Part shown: one piece after another, positions 8,282 through 16,663 of the stretch | How the letters are laid out: the number at the start of each line of letters is the position of its first letter | Position numbering within the stretch: position 1 is the first letter of the stretch | Assembly (NCBI RefSeq): GCF_001693485.1 | Contig: NZ_MAXC01000049.1 | Span: 186,001 to 250,000, forward strand | Reading direction: 5' to 3' | Source of the DNA: Bradyrhizobium sp. LMTR 3 | Lineage (GTDB): Bacteria > Pseudomonadota > Alphaproteobacteria > Rhizobiales > Xanthobacteraceae | Length of the DNA: 64,000 bases | Notes under the pieces: generated by a model | Database searches by the model: none | Seen by the model: the letters and a program-made list of their open reading frames with translations, nothing else | Told to the model about the DNA's origin: nothing | Translations under genes and position numbers: made by a program

Positions 8282-9463
8282 TCAATTCAGCTTGCATTTG
8301 GTTTCCGGTCGATCGGCGCCAAGCGTGTCGAGCTCCGACACCTGATGCAGGAATCCCTCCTGCGGCGAAACCGAGACCACCATGCGTCCATCGACCAAAA
8401 GGATTGGCTGGCGAAGCTGCAAATTCCAGTCCCGCAGCGTCAGCCGTCGGCCTTTGAACGCAGCAACGGAAAAGTCTTTCCCTCTAAGAAAATCCGACAC
8501 CGCCTTTGGGTCGCCGGACTTCGTGCGCGACGCAGCTTCACCGACCATGCGTGCTGCCGTCCAGGCCTGCATGTCCAATGCGGTCATGTGTCGCAAGTTC
8601 AGTTTGGCAAATCGGTTCTGAATCTGGATCGCGCCCCACTGATCCTGCGCGGCGTGCCAACTGGTCGGAACGAGGCCCGCCGAGCCGGCAACCGGGCGCG
8701 GATCCCAGGTGCGGTAGGGCAGGTAGGACGCGAACACCTCGCTTTCGTCGGCTGCCACGAGGACGTCATAGGCCGGTGCTTGCTGGGTGAATACCGGAAT
8801 TTGCCGCTGGATCAGGGTGACGCCACTGTCTGTGCGGCGCGCGCCGCCGGTATCTTCAAAGGTTCGCTCCTGAACGATCTTGGCGCCAAAGCGCGTGGCC
8901 GCGCGCCGCAGTGCGTCGGCGTAGAGCTTGTCCTGATCATGCGAGCCGACCACGAGCAACCAGCGCTTCCATTGCTTCCACACCAGATATTGTGCGAGCG
9001 CATCCGCAAGCATCGAGCGCGTCGGCGCGACATGGATCACGTTGGCGCGGCAATCCTGCTCGCGCAGGCGATCGTCGATTGCTCCGGCGTTCAATAGTAA
9101 CGTCCCACGTTCGCGAAGCGCGTTGGCGGCCTTCAGCAGGTCGTCTGCCGGAAGGTCGGCGATGATGAAGCCGGAGCGCTCGGCAAGCGCCGCCGCCGCC
9201 TTCGCGACGTCCTCGTCGTCCCTGAGCCGGACCTCTTCGAGCGTGAAGCGCTGATTGAGGAACTTGCCCGTGGTGTTGTTGTCCTCGATGGCGAGGCGTG
9301 CGCCGGCAAGTCCGTCGTTCTCCGCCGGCAGTTCGACGAGGGACAATTTCGCCTTGATGCCGGCGCGGCCAAGATAACCGACGCCGATCTCGATAGGGGC
9401 GGCCGCGAGCACGGAGGTAGCGGCAATGCTCAAGCCGATCGCAGCGACCAGGCATCGGATCAT
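8282..9463 (-). CDS. ABC transporter substrate-binding protein, PQQ-catabolism-associated (type 1 fold)
   Basis: 393 residues from the ATG at 9463, with an AGGGAGA site upstream. Signal peptide MIRCLVAAIGLSIAATSVLA-A. The body matches leucine-binding-type (type 1) periplasmic proteins (GARLAIEDNNTTGKFLNQRFTLEEVRLRDDED; LLVVGSHDQDKLYADALRRAA, shown in parts). It opens a tightly packed operon of five genes with 4-bp overlaps, implying stoichiometric synthesis. A type 1 binding protein with an ABC-2 exporter is an unusual mix, since such proteins usually serve importers; it may act as a sensor or periplasmic chaperone instead. Confidence 0.85.
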   Translation of the reverse strand: MIRCLVAAIGLSIAATSVLAAAPIEIGVGYLGRAGIKAKLSLVELPAENDGLAGARLAIEDNNTTGKFLNQRFTLEEVRLRDDEDVAKAAAALAERSGFIIADLPADDLLKAANALRERGTLLLNAGAIDDRLREQDCRANVIHVAPTRSMLADALAQYLVWKQWKRWLLVVGSHDQDKLYADALRRAATRFGAKIVQERTFEDTGGARRTDSGVTLIQRQIPVFTQQAPAYDVLVAADESEVFASYLPYRTWDPRPVAGSAGLVPTSWHAAQDQWGAIQIQNRFAKLNLRHMTALDMQAWTAARMVGEAASRTKSGDPKAVSDFLRGKDFSVAAFKGRRLTLRDWNLQLRQPILLVDGRMVVSVSPQEGFLHQVSELDTLGADRPETKCKLN

Positions 9464-9576
9464 GGCGTCTCCCTGACAGGTCTTCTCGACTTGATATGGA
9501 AGACCTTTGGCTTGAACCATGACCGAATTGTCTTGGCTTGCAACTCAATTCTGTTGCGCGCCGGCTTCGCGACGTG

Positions 9577-10422
9577 TCAACCCTTCAGGCGTGCGGCGTG
9601 CCAACGCAGATGGTCGGCCATGAATGTGGAGATGAAGTAGTAGCTGTGGTCATAGCCGGGTTGCCGGCGCAAGGTGAGGGGGATTTTGGCTTTCTCGCAT
9701 GCGCCTTGCAGCAGCTCCGGGCGGAGCTGTCCGGCCAGAAACTGGTCGGCATCGCCGTAGTCGACCAGCAGATCGGGTAATCCGGCGCCGTCCTCGATCA
9801 GGGCTACCGCATCGTGCTTGCGCCATGCTTGCCGGTCGCTGCCGAGATAGCCGCCGAGCGCCTTGATGCCCCATGGCACCTGCGAGGGAGCGACAATCGG
9901 CGCAAAGGCACTGGCAGCGCGGTAGCGGCCGGGATGGCGCAGCGCGACCGTCAGCGCGCCGTGGCCGCCCATGGAATGGCCAAGAATGGATTGCCGGGTT
10001 GCATCGACAGGAAAGTTTTCGGCGACCAGTTTTGGCAATTCCTCCGTGACATAGCTCCACATGCGGTAATTGCGGGCGAACGGCTCCTGCGTCGCATCGA
10101 CATAGAAGCCGGCGCCAAGGCCGAAATCGTAGGCATTGGCGGGATCGCCCGGTACGCCTTCGCCGCGCGGACTGGTGTCGGGCGCAACGAAGATCAGGCC
10201 GAGTTCGGCGCAGGCGCTGCGGAATTCGCCCTTTTCCGTCACGTTGGCGTGGGTGCAGGTCAGGCCTGAGAGATACCAGACGACTGGCAGCCTGGTGCCG
10301 GCGGCGTGCGGAGGCACATACACCGAGAACGTCATGTCGGTTCGGGTTTCGCGGCTGGCGTGCCGGTAGACGCCTTGAGTTCCACCATATGCCTTGTTCA
10401 GTGAAACCGTCTGCATGCTCAT
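9577..10422 (-). CDS. fghA: S-formylglutathione hydrolase
   Basis: 281 residues from the ATG at 10422, which overlaps the response regulator stop (ATGA). It hydrolyses S-formylglutathione to formate and glutathione in the cytosol, the last step of glutathione-linked formaldehyde oxidation. The esterase-D fold is clear: LSGLTCTHANVTEKG near residues 51-65, the nucleophile in GHSMGGHG (Ser150), the acid in DYGDADQF (about Asp226) and His259 in GYDHSYYF. Upstream steps are encoded at 19140 (dehydrogenase) and 20273 (Gfa). Co-transcription with a response regulator suggests formaldehyde or methanol control of the pathway. Confidence 0.95.
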   Translation of the reverse strand: MSMQTVSLNKAYGGTQGVYRHASRETRTDMTFSVYVPPHAAGTRLPVVWYLSGLTCTHANVTEKGEFRSACAELGLIFVAPDTSPRGEGVPGDPANAYDFGLGAGFYVDATQEPFARNYRMWSYVTEELPKLVAENFPVDATRQSILGHSMGGHGALTVALRHPGRYRAASAFAPIVAPSQVPWGIKALGGYLGSDRQAWRKHDAVALIEDGAGLPDLLVDYGDADQFLAGQLRPELLQGACEKAKIPLTLRRQPGYDHSYYFISTFMADHLRWHAARLKG

Positions 10423-11075
10423 GGTCTTGCTACTCCGGCGCCGTGCGGCACGCTTATGCCAATGCCACTTTCGATTGCCAGCCGCACCAGTTCGGCGGAA
10501 GTTCGCACGCCGAGCTTTTGGCGCATGATTGAGGATGTATTGGCAACGGTTTTGTACGAGGAATGAACCAGCCACGCGATCTCGGAAAGACTCTTGCCCG
10601 CGCTGAGCAGGCGAAGGATCTCCATCTCCCGCGAGGTGAGTTTTGCAAGCGGGCTGCGAGCGAAAACCGGTCCGGCGAATGCGATGCTTCGCGCGATCGC
10701 GGAGGGCAGGTAGACCCCGCCCTTGCCGACTTCACGGATGGCCTCGACCAAATCCTGCGGATCGCCTGTCTTCGCGACATAGCCCTTGGCGCCGATCTCG
10801 ATGGCGCGCGCGGCGAAGACCGGATCGTCGTTCATGCTGAACATGATGATTCGTGCCGACGCAGTGCGCGCAAGAATGCGCCGCGCCAGTTCAAACCCCG
10901 AGACGGTCGGAAGGTTGATATCGATCACGCAGATGTCGGGGCGCTCAGTGACGAATACGCGTTCGCCGCTCTCCGCGTCGGCGGCCTCCAGCAGCACGAC
11001 CTCCGGTTCGTCGGCAAACACGGTGCGGCAGCCCGAAGCAACGATGGGATGATCGTCGACGATCAGTACTCGCAT
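10419..11075 (-). CDS. NarL/FixJ-family response regulator (FlhR-like by context)
   Basis: 218 residues. The receiver domain starts MRVLIVDDHPIVASG; the phospho-acceptor is Asp52 in VIDINLP, with conserved Lys in GAKGYVAKTGD. A LuxR-type HTH follows (LTSREMEILRLLSAGKSLSEIA, then YKTVANTSSIMRQKLGV). It is divergent from the kinase gene at 11262, its likely partner, and is followed by fghA. The pair resembles FlhSR/AfdSR of Paracoccus and Rhodobacter, which control formaldehyde and methanol oxidation; identity to that system is inferred from layout. Confidence 0.88.
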   Translation of the reverse strand: MRVLIVDDHPIVASGCRTVFADEPEVVLLEAADAESGERVFVTERPDICVIDINLPTVSGFELARRILARTASARIIMFSMNDDPVFAARAIEIGAKGYVAKTGDPQDLVEAIREVGKGGVYLPSAIARSIAFAGPVFARSPLAKLTSREMEILRLLSAGKSLSEIAWLVHSSYKTVANTSSIMRQKLGVRTSAELVRLAIESGIGISVPHGAGVARP

Positions 11076-11261
11076 GGCATCGATCCCCGATAGCTGCTTC
11101 GCTCGCGTTGCTGCATCGCGTCAAGCTGCATCGACATCGGCGCGAGCCCGGTCATGCAACGCCTGCGAGATTGCTGTACGCTTCAATCTGATCGTCGGTT
11201 TTTCGGCTGTCAACGGTCCTCTCGTCGAGGAACTGATTGCGACGCGATTGGGGCAAACCTC

Positions 11262-12611
11262 ATGTGGCAGAAATTATCGTTGCGCGGGCGGATCAATTTG
11301 CTACTGGCGCTGGGTCTCACGCTTGGCCTGGGCATCAATATCACGCGGCTGGTGGTGGAGGCCGCGCCCCGTGTCCGGGCCGAAGATCAAAGCGTCATCC
11401 GGCTGGCGCGCGAATTCGTGGAGACGATCGTTCCCAGCCTGAACGAGGCGGCAGATCCGGACGCGCGGCTGAACCAGATCGTCCACGACCTCAGCAGGCT
11501 CCGGCACGTCAGTATCACGCGGCAGGGCGATGCAACCGTGGCCGGGCGCGCGGGCGATGGCGGCGACGAACGATCGCCGCCGGCATGGTTTATCGCGCTC
11601 GTGCATCCCGAAACGACCACCGTAAGCGTACCGATTGCGATCCACGGGAAGCCGCAGTCGCTCCTGATCACCTCACATCCGAACGACGAAATGGCCGAAA
11701 TCTGGGACGGAATCGTTACCCAGCTAGCGGTTAGTTCCGCGCTCGCTATCGCGCTCTTTCTGGTGACGATAGTCGTGGTTGGCCGCGCGCTGGCGCCGCT
11801 GCAGGCGCTTTCGCAGACCATGGCAAACATCGAGGCCGGGCACTATGGATCACGCGTCGAGCCCGGCGGCACGCCCGAACTGGCGGCGATCTGTGCCAAG
11901 CTGAACCACCTCGCGGGCGCCCTTGGCGAAGCTGTCGAGGACAAGCGGCGGCTCGCCGAGCGCACGGTCTCGCTGCAGGATATGGAACGCAAGGAGATTG
12001 CGCGCGAGCTGCATGATGAGTTTGGGCCCTATCTCTTTACGCTGCGTGCTCACGCTGGCGCCCTGATGCGGCTGGCGGAGGACGGACGCGCGCCGAGCGC
12101 GGATGCGTTACGCAAGCATGGCACCGCAATCATGGAGCAGATCAACGCACTCCAGCAATTCAATCGCAGGATACTGGAAAAGCTGAGGCCCGTTGGGCTT
12201 GCAGAGCTTGGACTGCGCGAGGCGCTCGGCGTGCTGTTGCGTTTGTGGCGTGAATCCCGTCCCGACGTAACCATCGACGCGAACATTGCGAACGCGCCGG
12301 ACGAGACTGGAGAAGTCACGGACTTGACGGTTTACCGCATCGTCCAGGAAGCCCTGACGAATGCCTTCCGCCACGCCGACGCGACCGCCGTCAGCGTCAC
12401 GGTGGAACAGGCTGCCGGAATGCACGGAAGTCGCGCCTGCGCGTTGGTGCGCGTCAGCGACAACGGCCGCGGTTTGGCGCCGGATCACAAGCTCGGTTTC
12501 GGCTTGATCGGCATGCGCGAGAGAATACTGGCGCTGGGCGGTACGCTGAATGTCGTCTCCGGCAACGGGGGCCTCACGGTAGAGGCGGTCGTCCCCCACG
12601 GATCGCACTGA
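11262..12611 (+). CDS. sensor histidine kinase, HisKA_3 type (FlhS-like by context)
   Basis: 449 residues from the ATG at 11262 (MWQKLSLRGRINLLLALG), chosen because it leads straight into the first membrane segment. A periplasmic sensor region of about 130 residues is followed by a second segment (SSALAIALFLVTIVVVGRAL), a HAMP domain, and the HisKA_3 block ERKEIARELHDEFG with phospho-His251. The HATPase domain shows N-box EALTNAFRHADA and G-box VSDNGRGLAP and GFGLIGMRER. It is membrane bound and faces the divergent response regulator gene at 11075. The likely signal is a C1 compound in the periplasm, but no ligand-binding family is recognisable. Confidence 0.88.
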   Translation: MWQKLSLRGRINLLLALGLTLGLGINITRLVVEAAPRVRAEDQSVIRLAREFVETIVPSLNEAADPDARLNQIVHDLSRLRHVSITRQGDATVAGRAGDGGDERSPPAWFIALVHPETTTVSVPIAIHGKPQSLLITSHPNDEMAEIWDGIVTQLAVSSALAIALFLVTIVVVGRALAPLQALSQTMANIEAGHYGSRVEPGGTPELAAICAKLNHLAGALGEAVEDKRRLAERTVSLQDMERKEIARELHDEFGPYLFTLRAHAGALMRLAEDGRAPSADALRKHGTAIMEQINALQQFNRRILEKLRPVGLAELGLREALGVLLRLWRESRPDVTIDANIANAPDETGEVTDLTVYRIVQEALTNAFRHADATAVSVTVEQAAGMHGSRACALVRVSDNGRGLAPDHKLGFGLIGMRERILALGGTLNVVSGNGGLTVEAVVPHGSH

Positions 12612-12772
12612 GGCGGCGAAGCGATGGGCGGGAATTTTTCCCGGTTTCTTCGGGAAGGAGGACATTTGGGAAGCCCGACCTTTTGCGGCTAGCGCGTGTC
12701 GATGTCTTCTCAATAGTATTGTCCGTATCGAACCGGCATCGCCAATGCGCCGGAATGTAGTGGGGTGGGGAC

Positions 12773-15208
12773 ATGGGCGCACGCGTACTGGTGATCGGGA
12801 CAATCTCGCTATGCCTGGTTCCCGGGATCGACCATGCCGAGGCCCAAACCGCATCTGGCGAGAGTGAGGTCTTGCCAGCCATCGAGGTAGTCGCCCCGCC
12901 GACATCAGCCAGACCGGCGGCCAGACCAGCCCGCGGCAGTACCGCACCTCGAGCCACCCGAAGTGTGCGCAGGGTTTTTATCTATCCGACCGCCCCTACG
13001 CCGGTGGTTGGCGTGGGAATAGATGTCGACAAGGTGCCGGCAGCGGTCAATGCCGTTGGCGCCGGGCAGATCGCGCGCACGGACTCGCTGAACATCGCGG
13101 ATGCACTACAGCAACGGGTGCCGGGTATCGTCCTCAGCGATACCACCGGAAATCCGTTTATGCCCGACGTACAATTTCGAGGTTTCGTTGCATCTCCGGT
13201 TTCGGGTACTCCTCAGGGATTGGCGGTTTACCAGAACGGGATCCGCATCAACGAAGCGTTCGGCGACACCGTTAATTGGGACTTGATTCCGACCGCTGCG
13301 ATTAGGTCGGTCACGGTGGTGACGAACAATCCTGCATTCGGTCTCAACGCACTCGGCGGCGCCGTCAACGTGCAGATGAAGGACGGCTTCAACTATAAAG
13401 GTGCCGAAGTCAACACGATGGGCGGATCGTTCGGACGCATCCAGAGTTCGGCGCAGTATGGCAAGCAGATCGACAATTTTTCCGTCTATGGCGCACTCGA
13501 AGGCCTACGTGACAACGGCTATCGCAATTTTTCGGAATCGGCGATTCGCCGGTTTTACGGTGACGTCGGCTACCGGACCGACAGCAGCGAATTTCACCTC
13601 AACGTGGGCGTCGCCAAGAACAATTTCGGCGCGGCGGCGGCTGTTCCGGTCGAACTGCTCCAGAGATATTGGGGCGCGACCTATACGACGCCACAGACTA
13701 CCGACAACCGCGTGGCCTACGCCAATTTGACCGGAAAGGTGGAGGTGACGCCGACCTGGACGATCGAAGGCTCGGCGCGCGTCCGGGCATTCCGGCAGAA
13801 GACGGTGGACGGAAACCCGACCGAGACGGAGCCGTGTGCCGCCGATCCGGGGCTGCTTTGCTTCAACGACGATGATGTGGCCGCAAATGGCCTTAACGGC
13901 GTCCAACTCGCAAATCCGTTCCCTGACACGGCGGTGTTGGGGCAGATCGACCGGACCACAACCCGTTCGACGACGACTGGCGCGACCCTGCAGGCAACCA
14001 ACACCGACCAGTTGTTCGGACATAACAACCAGCTCATGGTTGGCGCCAGTTTCGACTCCGGCGTCACCCGCTTCGGGGCCAGCGCGGAACTGGGCACGAT
14101 CGGCTCGAACTACGTCGTCAGCGGCAGCGGCATATTTCTCGGGCGGTCTGGCGAGCCTGTATCCATCGGCCCGGTCTCGCTTCGCGCCACCAACCGGTAT
14201 ACCGGCCTCTATGCGCTCGACACATTCGACGTGACGGACGCGTTCTCTGTCTCGGGCGGCGGCCGGTTCAACTATGCAAACATCGTCCTTCAGGATCAGA
14301 TCGGCACCGACCTCAACGGCAATCACACGTTCAGCCGCTTCAATCCGATGATTGGCGGCACCTACAAGATCACGCCGGGCTTGACGGCCTATGCGGGATA
14401 TTCCGAAGCCAATCGCGCGCCGACGCCGCTGGAGCTCGCATGCGCCGACCCTGCGCGCCCCTGTATCGCTGCGGCATTCCTGATCGCGGACCCGCCGTTG
14501 AAACAGGTCGTCTCCCGCACCGTGGAGGCTGGTTTCCGCGGAACGACGGAGCTGAATATCGGAACGCTCGGGTGGAAAGTCGGTGCGTTCCGCGCGACCA
14601 ATGCCGACGACATCCTGGCGATCCCGAGCCCGGAGTTGCAGGGATTTGGCTATTTCCAGAACGTAGGCCGGACGCGCCGCCAGGGTATCGAGGCTCAGGT
14701 CAGTCTGACGTCGAAGACGCTGCAACTTTATGCCAGCTATGCCCTCGTGGATGCGCGCTTCCTCGACCCTCTGACGCTCAACTCCCACAGCCCGTTCGCC
14801 GATGCCGATGGGAATATCCAGGTTCTGCCAGGCAACCGAATTCCGGCGATACCACGCAACCGGGTCAAGGTTGGCATCGATTATTCGGTCACAGACGCCT
14901 TCAAGGTCGGTGGCGATGCATTGTTCGTCGGCAGTCAGTATTTTGTGGGCGATGAATCCAATCAGGCGGCGCGGCTGCCAGGGTATTCCGTTTTCAACGT
15001 GCACGCCTCGTATCAGATCAACAAGACGTTCCAGCTCTACGGCCGCATCGACAACATTCTCGACCACCGCTATGCGGTTTACGGGACGTTCTTCGAAAGA
15101 GATGACATCCCCAACTTCGCCAATGGAGGTTTAGAGTTCACGGACGCGCGCTCGGTCAGCCCGGCGCGGCCGCGCGCCTTTTACGCGGGCCTGAAGGCAA
15201 CTTTCTAG
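12773..15208 (+). CDS. TonB-dependent outer-membrane receptor
   Basis: 811 residues with an N-terminal signal peptide (to AEAQ). A proline/alanine/arginine-rich linker precedes the plug domain, marked by NIADALQQRVPGIVLSD, VQFRGF and the AFGLNALGGAVNVQMKDGF segment. The barrel runs to the final FYAGLKATF with terminal aromatic Phe. It imports a scarce ligand such as a metal chelate using TonB energy. The position between C1-oxidation regulators and xoxF suggests uptake of lanthanide complexes, analogous to LutH of Methylorubrum, but sequence alone does not exclude an iron siderophore or cobalamin. No ExbB/ExbD/TonB genes are in the window. Confidence 0.9.
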   Translation: MGARVLVIGTISLCLVPGIDHAEAQTASGESEVLPAIEVVAPPTSARPAARPARGSTAPRATRSVRRVFIYPTAPTPVVGVGIDVDKVPAAVNAVGAGQIARTDSLNIADALQQRVPGIVLSDTTGNPFMPDVQFRGFVASPVSGTPQGLAVYQNGIRINEAFGDTVNWDLIPTAAIRSVTVVTNNPAFGLNALGGAVNVQMKDGFNYKGAEVNTMGGSFGRIQSSAQYGKQIDNFSVYGALEGLRDNGYRNFSESAIRRFYGDVGYRTDSSEFHLNVGVAKNNFGAAAAVPVELLQRYWGATYTTPQTTDNRVAYANLTGKVEVTPTWTIEGSARVRAFRQKTVDGNPTETEPCAADPGLLCFNDDDVAANGLNGVQLANPFPDTAVLGQIDRTTTRSTTTGATLQATNTDQLFGHNNQLMVGASFDSGVTRFGASAELGTIGSNYVVSGSGIFLGRSGEPVSIGPVSLRATNRYTGLYALDTFDVTDAFSVSGGGRFNYANIVLQDQIGTDLNGNHTFSRFNPMIGGTYKITPGLTAYAGYSEANRAPTPLELACADPARPCIAAAFLIADPPLKQVVSRTVEAGFRGTTELNIGTLGWKVGAFRATNADDILAIPSPELQGFGYFQNVGRTRRQGIEAQVSLTSKTLQLYASYALVDARFLDPLTLNSHSPFADADGNIQVLPGNRIPAIPRNRVKVGIDYSVTDAFKVGGDALFVGSQYFVGDESNQAARLPGYSVFNVHASYQINKTFQLYGRIDNILDHRYAVYGTFFERDDIPNFANGGLEFTDARSVSPARPRAFYAGLKATF

Positions 15209-15278
15209 AGACGGGGGGCGTAAAGGCGGCCCAGCGATGATGCGCGGCAGAATGTTCAGCTTGCCATCGCGACACTCG

Positions 15279-16247
15279 TCAGGAAACATCCGGCGACGGA
15301 TCGACGCAGTGCGCTTTGTGGATCGCGGACGGAACGAAGCCAAAATGCTTCCGGAATACGCGGCTGAAGTGCGACGAACTCGAAAAGCCCCACGAAAATG
15401 CGACGTCGGTGATCGTCTTTCCGTGCTGGGTCTCGAGCTCCTGCCGGCAGTGCAGCAGTCTCGCCCGCCAGATGTAATCACTGACGGTCATGCCCTTGTC
15501 GCTGAACAGCATGTGCAGATAGCGCTTGGTGCAGCCCAATGCCGCGGATATCTGGTCGATGCATAGATCCGGGTCGCGCAAATGTTCGCGGATGAAGGCT
15601 TGCGCGCGAATGTACATTGCTTCGGGACCGACGCGATCGAACATCGTGTCGGCCTCGCGCAGCGGTAACAGCAAGAGATCGATGAGCGAATCGGCGACGC
15701 CGATGGCGTTGTGAGGCGACAGTCTCTTTGCTTCGTCAAACGCGGTGTGCACGAAGTCGTAGGCGATGCGGCCGGTGCCGTTGCGCGCGGAGAGCTTGCA
15801 AGGCAACATCTTCGCCGTGCGGAAGCCGCGCTCGTGAAGCAGCTCCTTCGGGACGATCACGACCTCGTGCCGGGTCAATGAGGGGCTCACGATCGTGTGC
15901 GGACATGAGACGTCATAGGCAAGACAATCGCCAGGCATGATATCGATGCGGCGGCCGTTCTGTTCGAAATGCGAGATGCCGTAAGTCTGGAACAGTATCT
16001 TGACGTAGGGATGTTCGCTCAGCTTTGTGCCTGAGATCGTATGCGCGATACGATGCTGGCTCGCCTCGATCTGACAGAGTTTGAGCTGCGAGACGGTCGT
16101 GTAATTTATCCGCCCCTCCAGCGAGGAACCTTCCAGCGGATCGACATCAAACTGGCCGCATAGATCGGTCAGTGCATCTGACCAAGTTTGGATCTGCTTC
16201 TTCGGCGCTAACCCGGAAGTGCTGAGTGAACGAACCGTATCAGGCAT
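15279..16247 (-). CDS. AraC/XylS-family transcriptional regulator
   Basis: 322 residues. The N-terminal half is an AraC_binding_2-like sensor domain (GDCLAYDVSCPHTIVSP lies in its beta region). The C-terminal two-HTH domain has CIDQISAALGCTKRYLHMLFSD as the first helix-turn-helix and ITDVAFSWGFSSSSHFSRVFRKHFG as the second. It is transcribed away from xoxF across a 416-bp gap that holds a direct-repeat pair with the spacing used by this family, so it probably controls xoxF. The effector is unknown. It is not one of the classical methylotroph regulators (MxbDM, MxcQE). Confidence 0.9.
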   Translation of the reverse strand: MPDTVRSLSTSGLAPKKQIQTWSDALTDLCGQFDVDPLEGSSLEGRINYTTVSQLKLCQIEASQHRIAHTISGTKLSEHPYVKILFQTYGISHFEQNGRRIDIMPGDCLAYDVSCPHTIVSPSLTRHEVVIVPKELLHERGFRTAKMLPCKLSARNGTGRIAYDFVHTAFDEAKRLSPHNAIGVADSLIDLLLLPLREADTMFDRVGPEAMYIRAQAFIREHLRDPDLCIDQISAALGCTKRYLHMLFSDKGMTVSDYIWRARLLHCRQELETQHGKTITDVAFSWGFSSSSHFSRVFRKHFGFVPSAIHKAHCVDPSPDVS

Positions 16248-16663
16248 TGCCCAGCCACCGATTTGAGAACAGGCTACAACCTCCGCCGAGGCGTCGGTCA
16301 GATGGTCGCGACATTTGGCCCCAATTTAGGCAGTCGTCAGGGAAGCGCGCAGATTCTTCCCAATATCCCTTTGACAATCCTCCAACTTAGTTTCGGCGGC
16401 GTCAAGGGAAACCTAGACCGAGAGTCGCGCAGGGAAAGCCGCGGGAACACGCCCACGGCATGATGCTTCGCAACATCACGGCAGAGCCGAAACGGCGCGC
16501 CAGCGCTAAATTTAAAAAATTCAGTTGGGTTTCGCTATTGAGCAAACGCGCTTCGCTCTTGGGCAAGTTTCCCATCTCCGGGCGGGATAGGAATAGGGAC
16601 CAATAATGGAAGAATGGGCCGTTTCGGCGGAAACCCAAAACTCGTATCTTGGAGGAAACCACT
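16248..16663. promoter_or_regulatory. araC-family / xoxF intergenic control region
   Basis: 416 bp without a gene. It carries the direct-repeat pair listed separately, an AT-rich patch (TAAATTTAAAAAATTCA at about 16507-16523) just before it, and the strong GGAGGAAACC ribosome-binding site of xoxF ending at 16660. I could not pick a confident -35/-10. The distance from the second repeat to the xoxF ATG is 96 bp, leaving room for a leader. Confidence 0.5.
16531..16567 (+). promoter_or_regulatory. direct-repeat pair, candidate AraC-type operator of xoxF
   Basis: TTCGCTATTGAGCAAA at 16531-16546 is repeated as TTCGCTCTTGGGCAAG at 16552-16567: 13 of 16 bases match and the offset is exactly 21 bp, two helical turns. 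AraC/XylS proteins bind such direct repeats, with one copy near the -35. The adjacent divergent AraC-family gene is the obvious candidate ligand; binding is inferred. Confidence 0.6.

Noticed and set aside
12638..12656. Small hairpin TTCCCG/CGGGAA after the kinase gene
   Set aside because: Only six base pairs and no T-run; too weak to call a terminator.
13505..15067. 520-codon open frame on the minus strand
   Set aside because: It is antisense to the TonB receptor gene, has no family resemblance and is Arg/Val rich as expected from GC-rich complement of real coding DNA.
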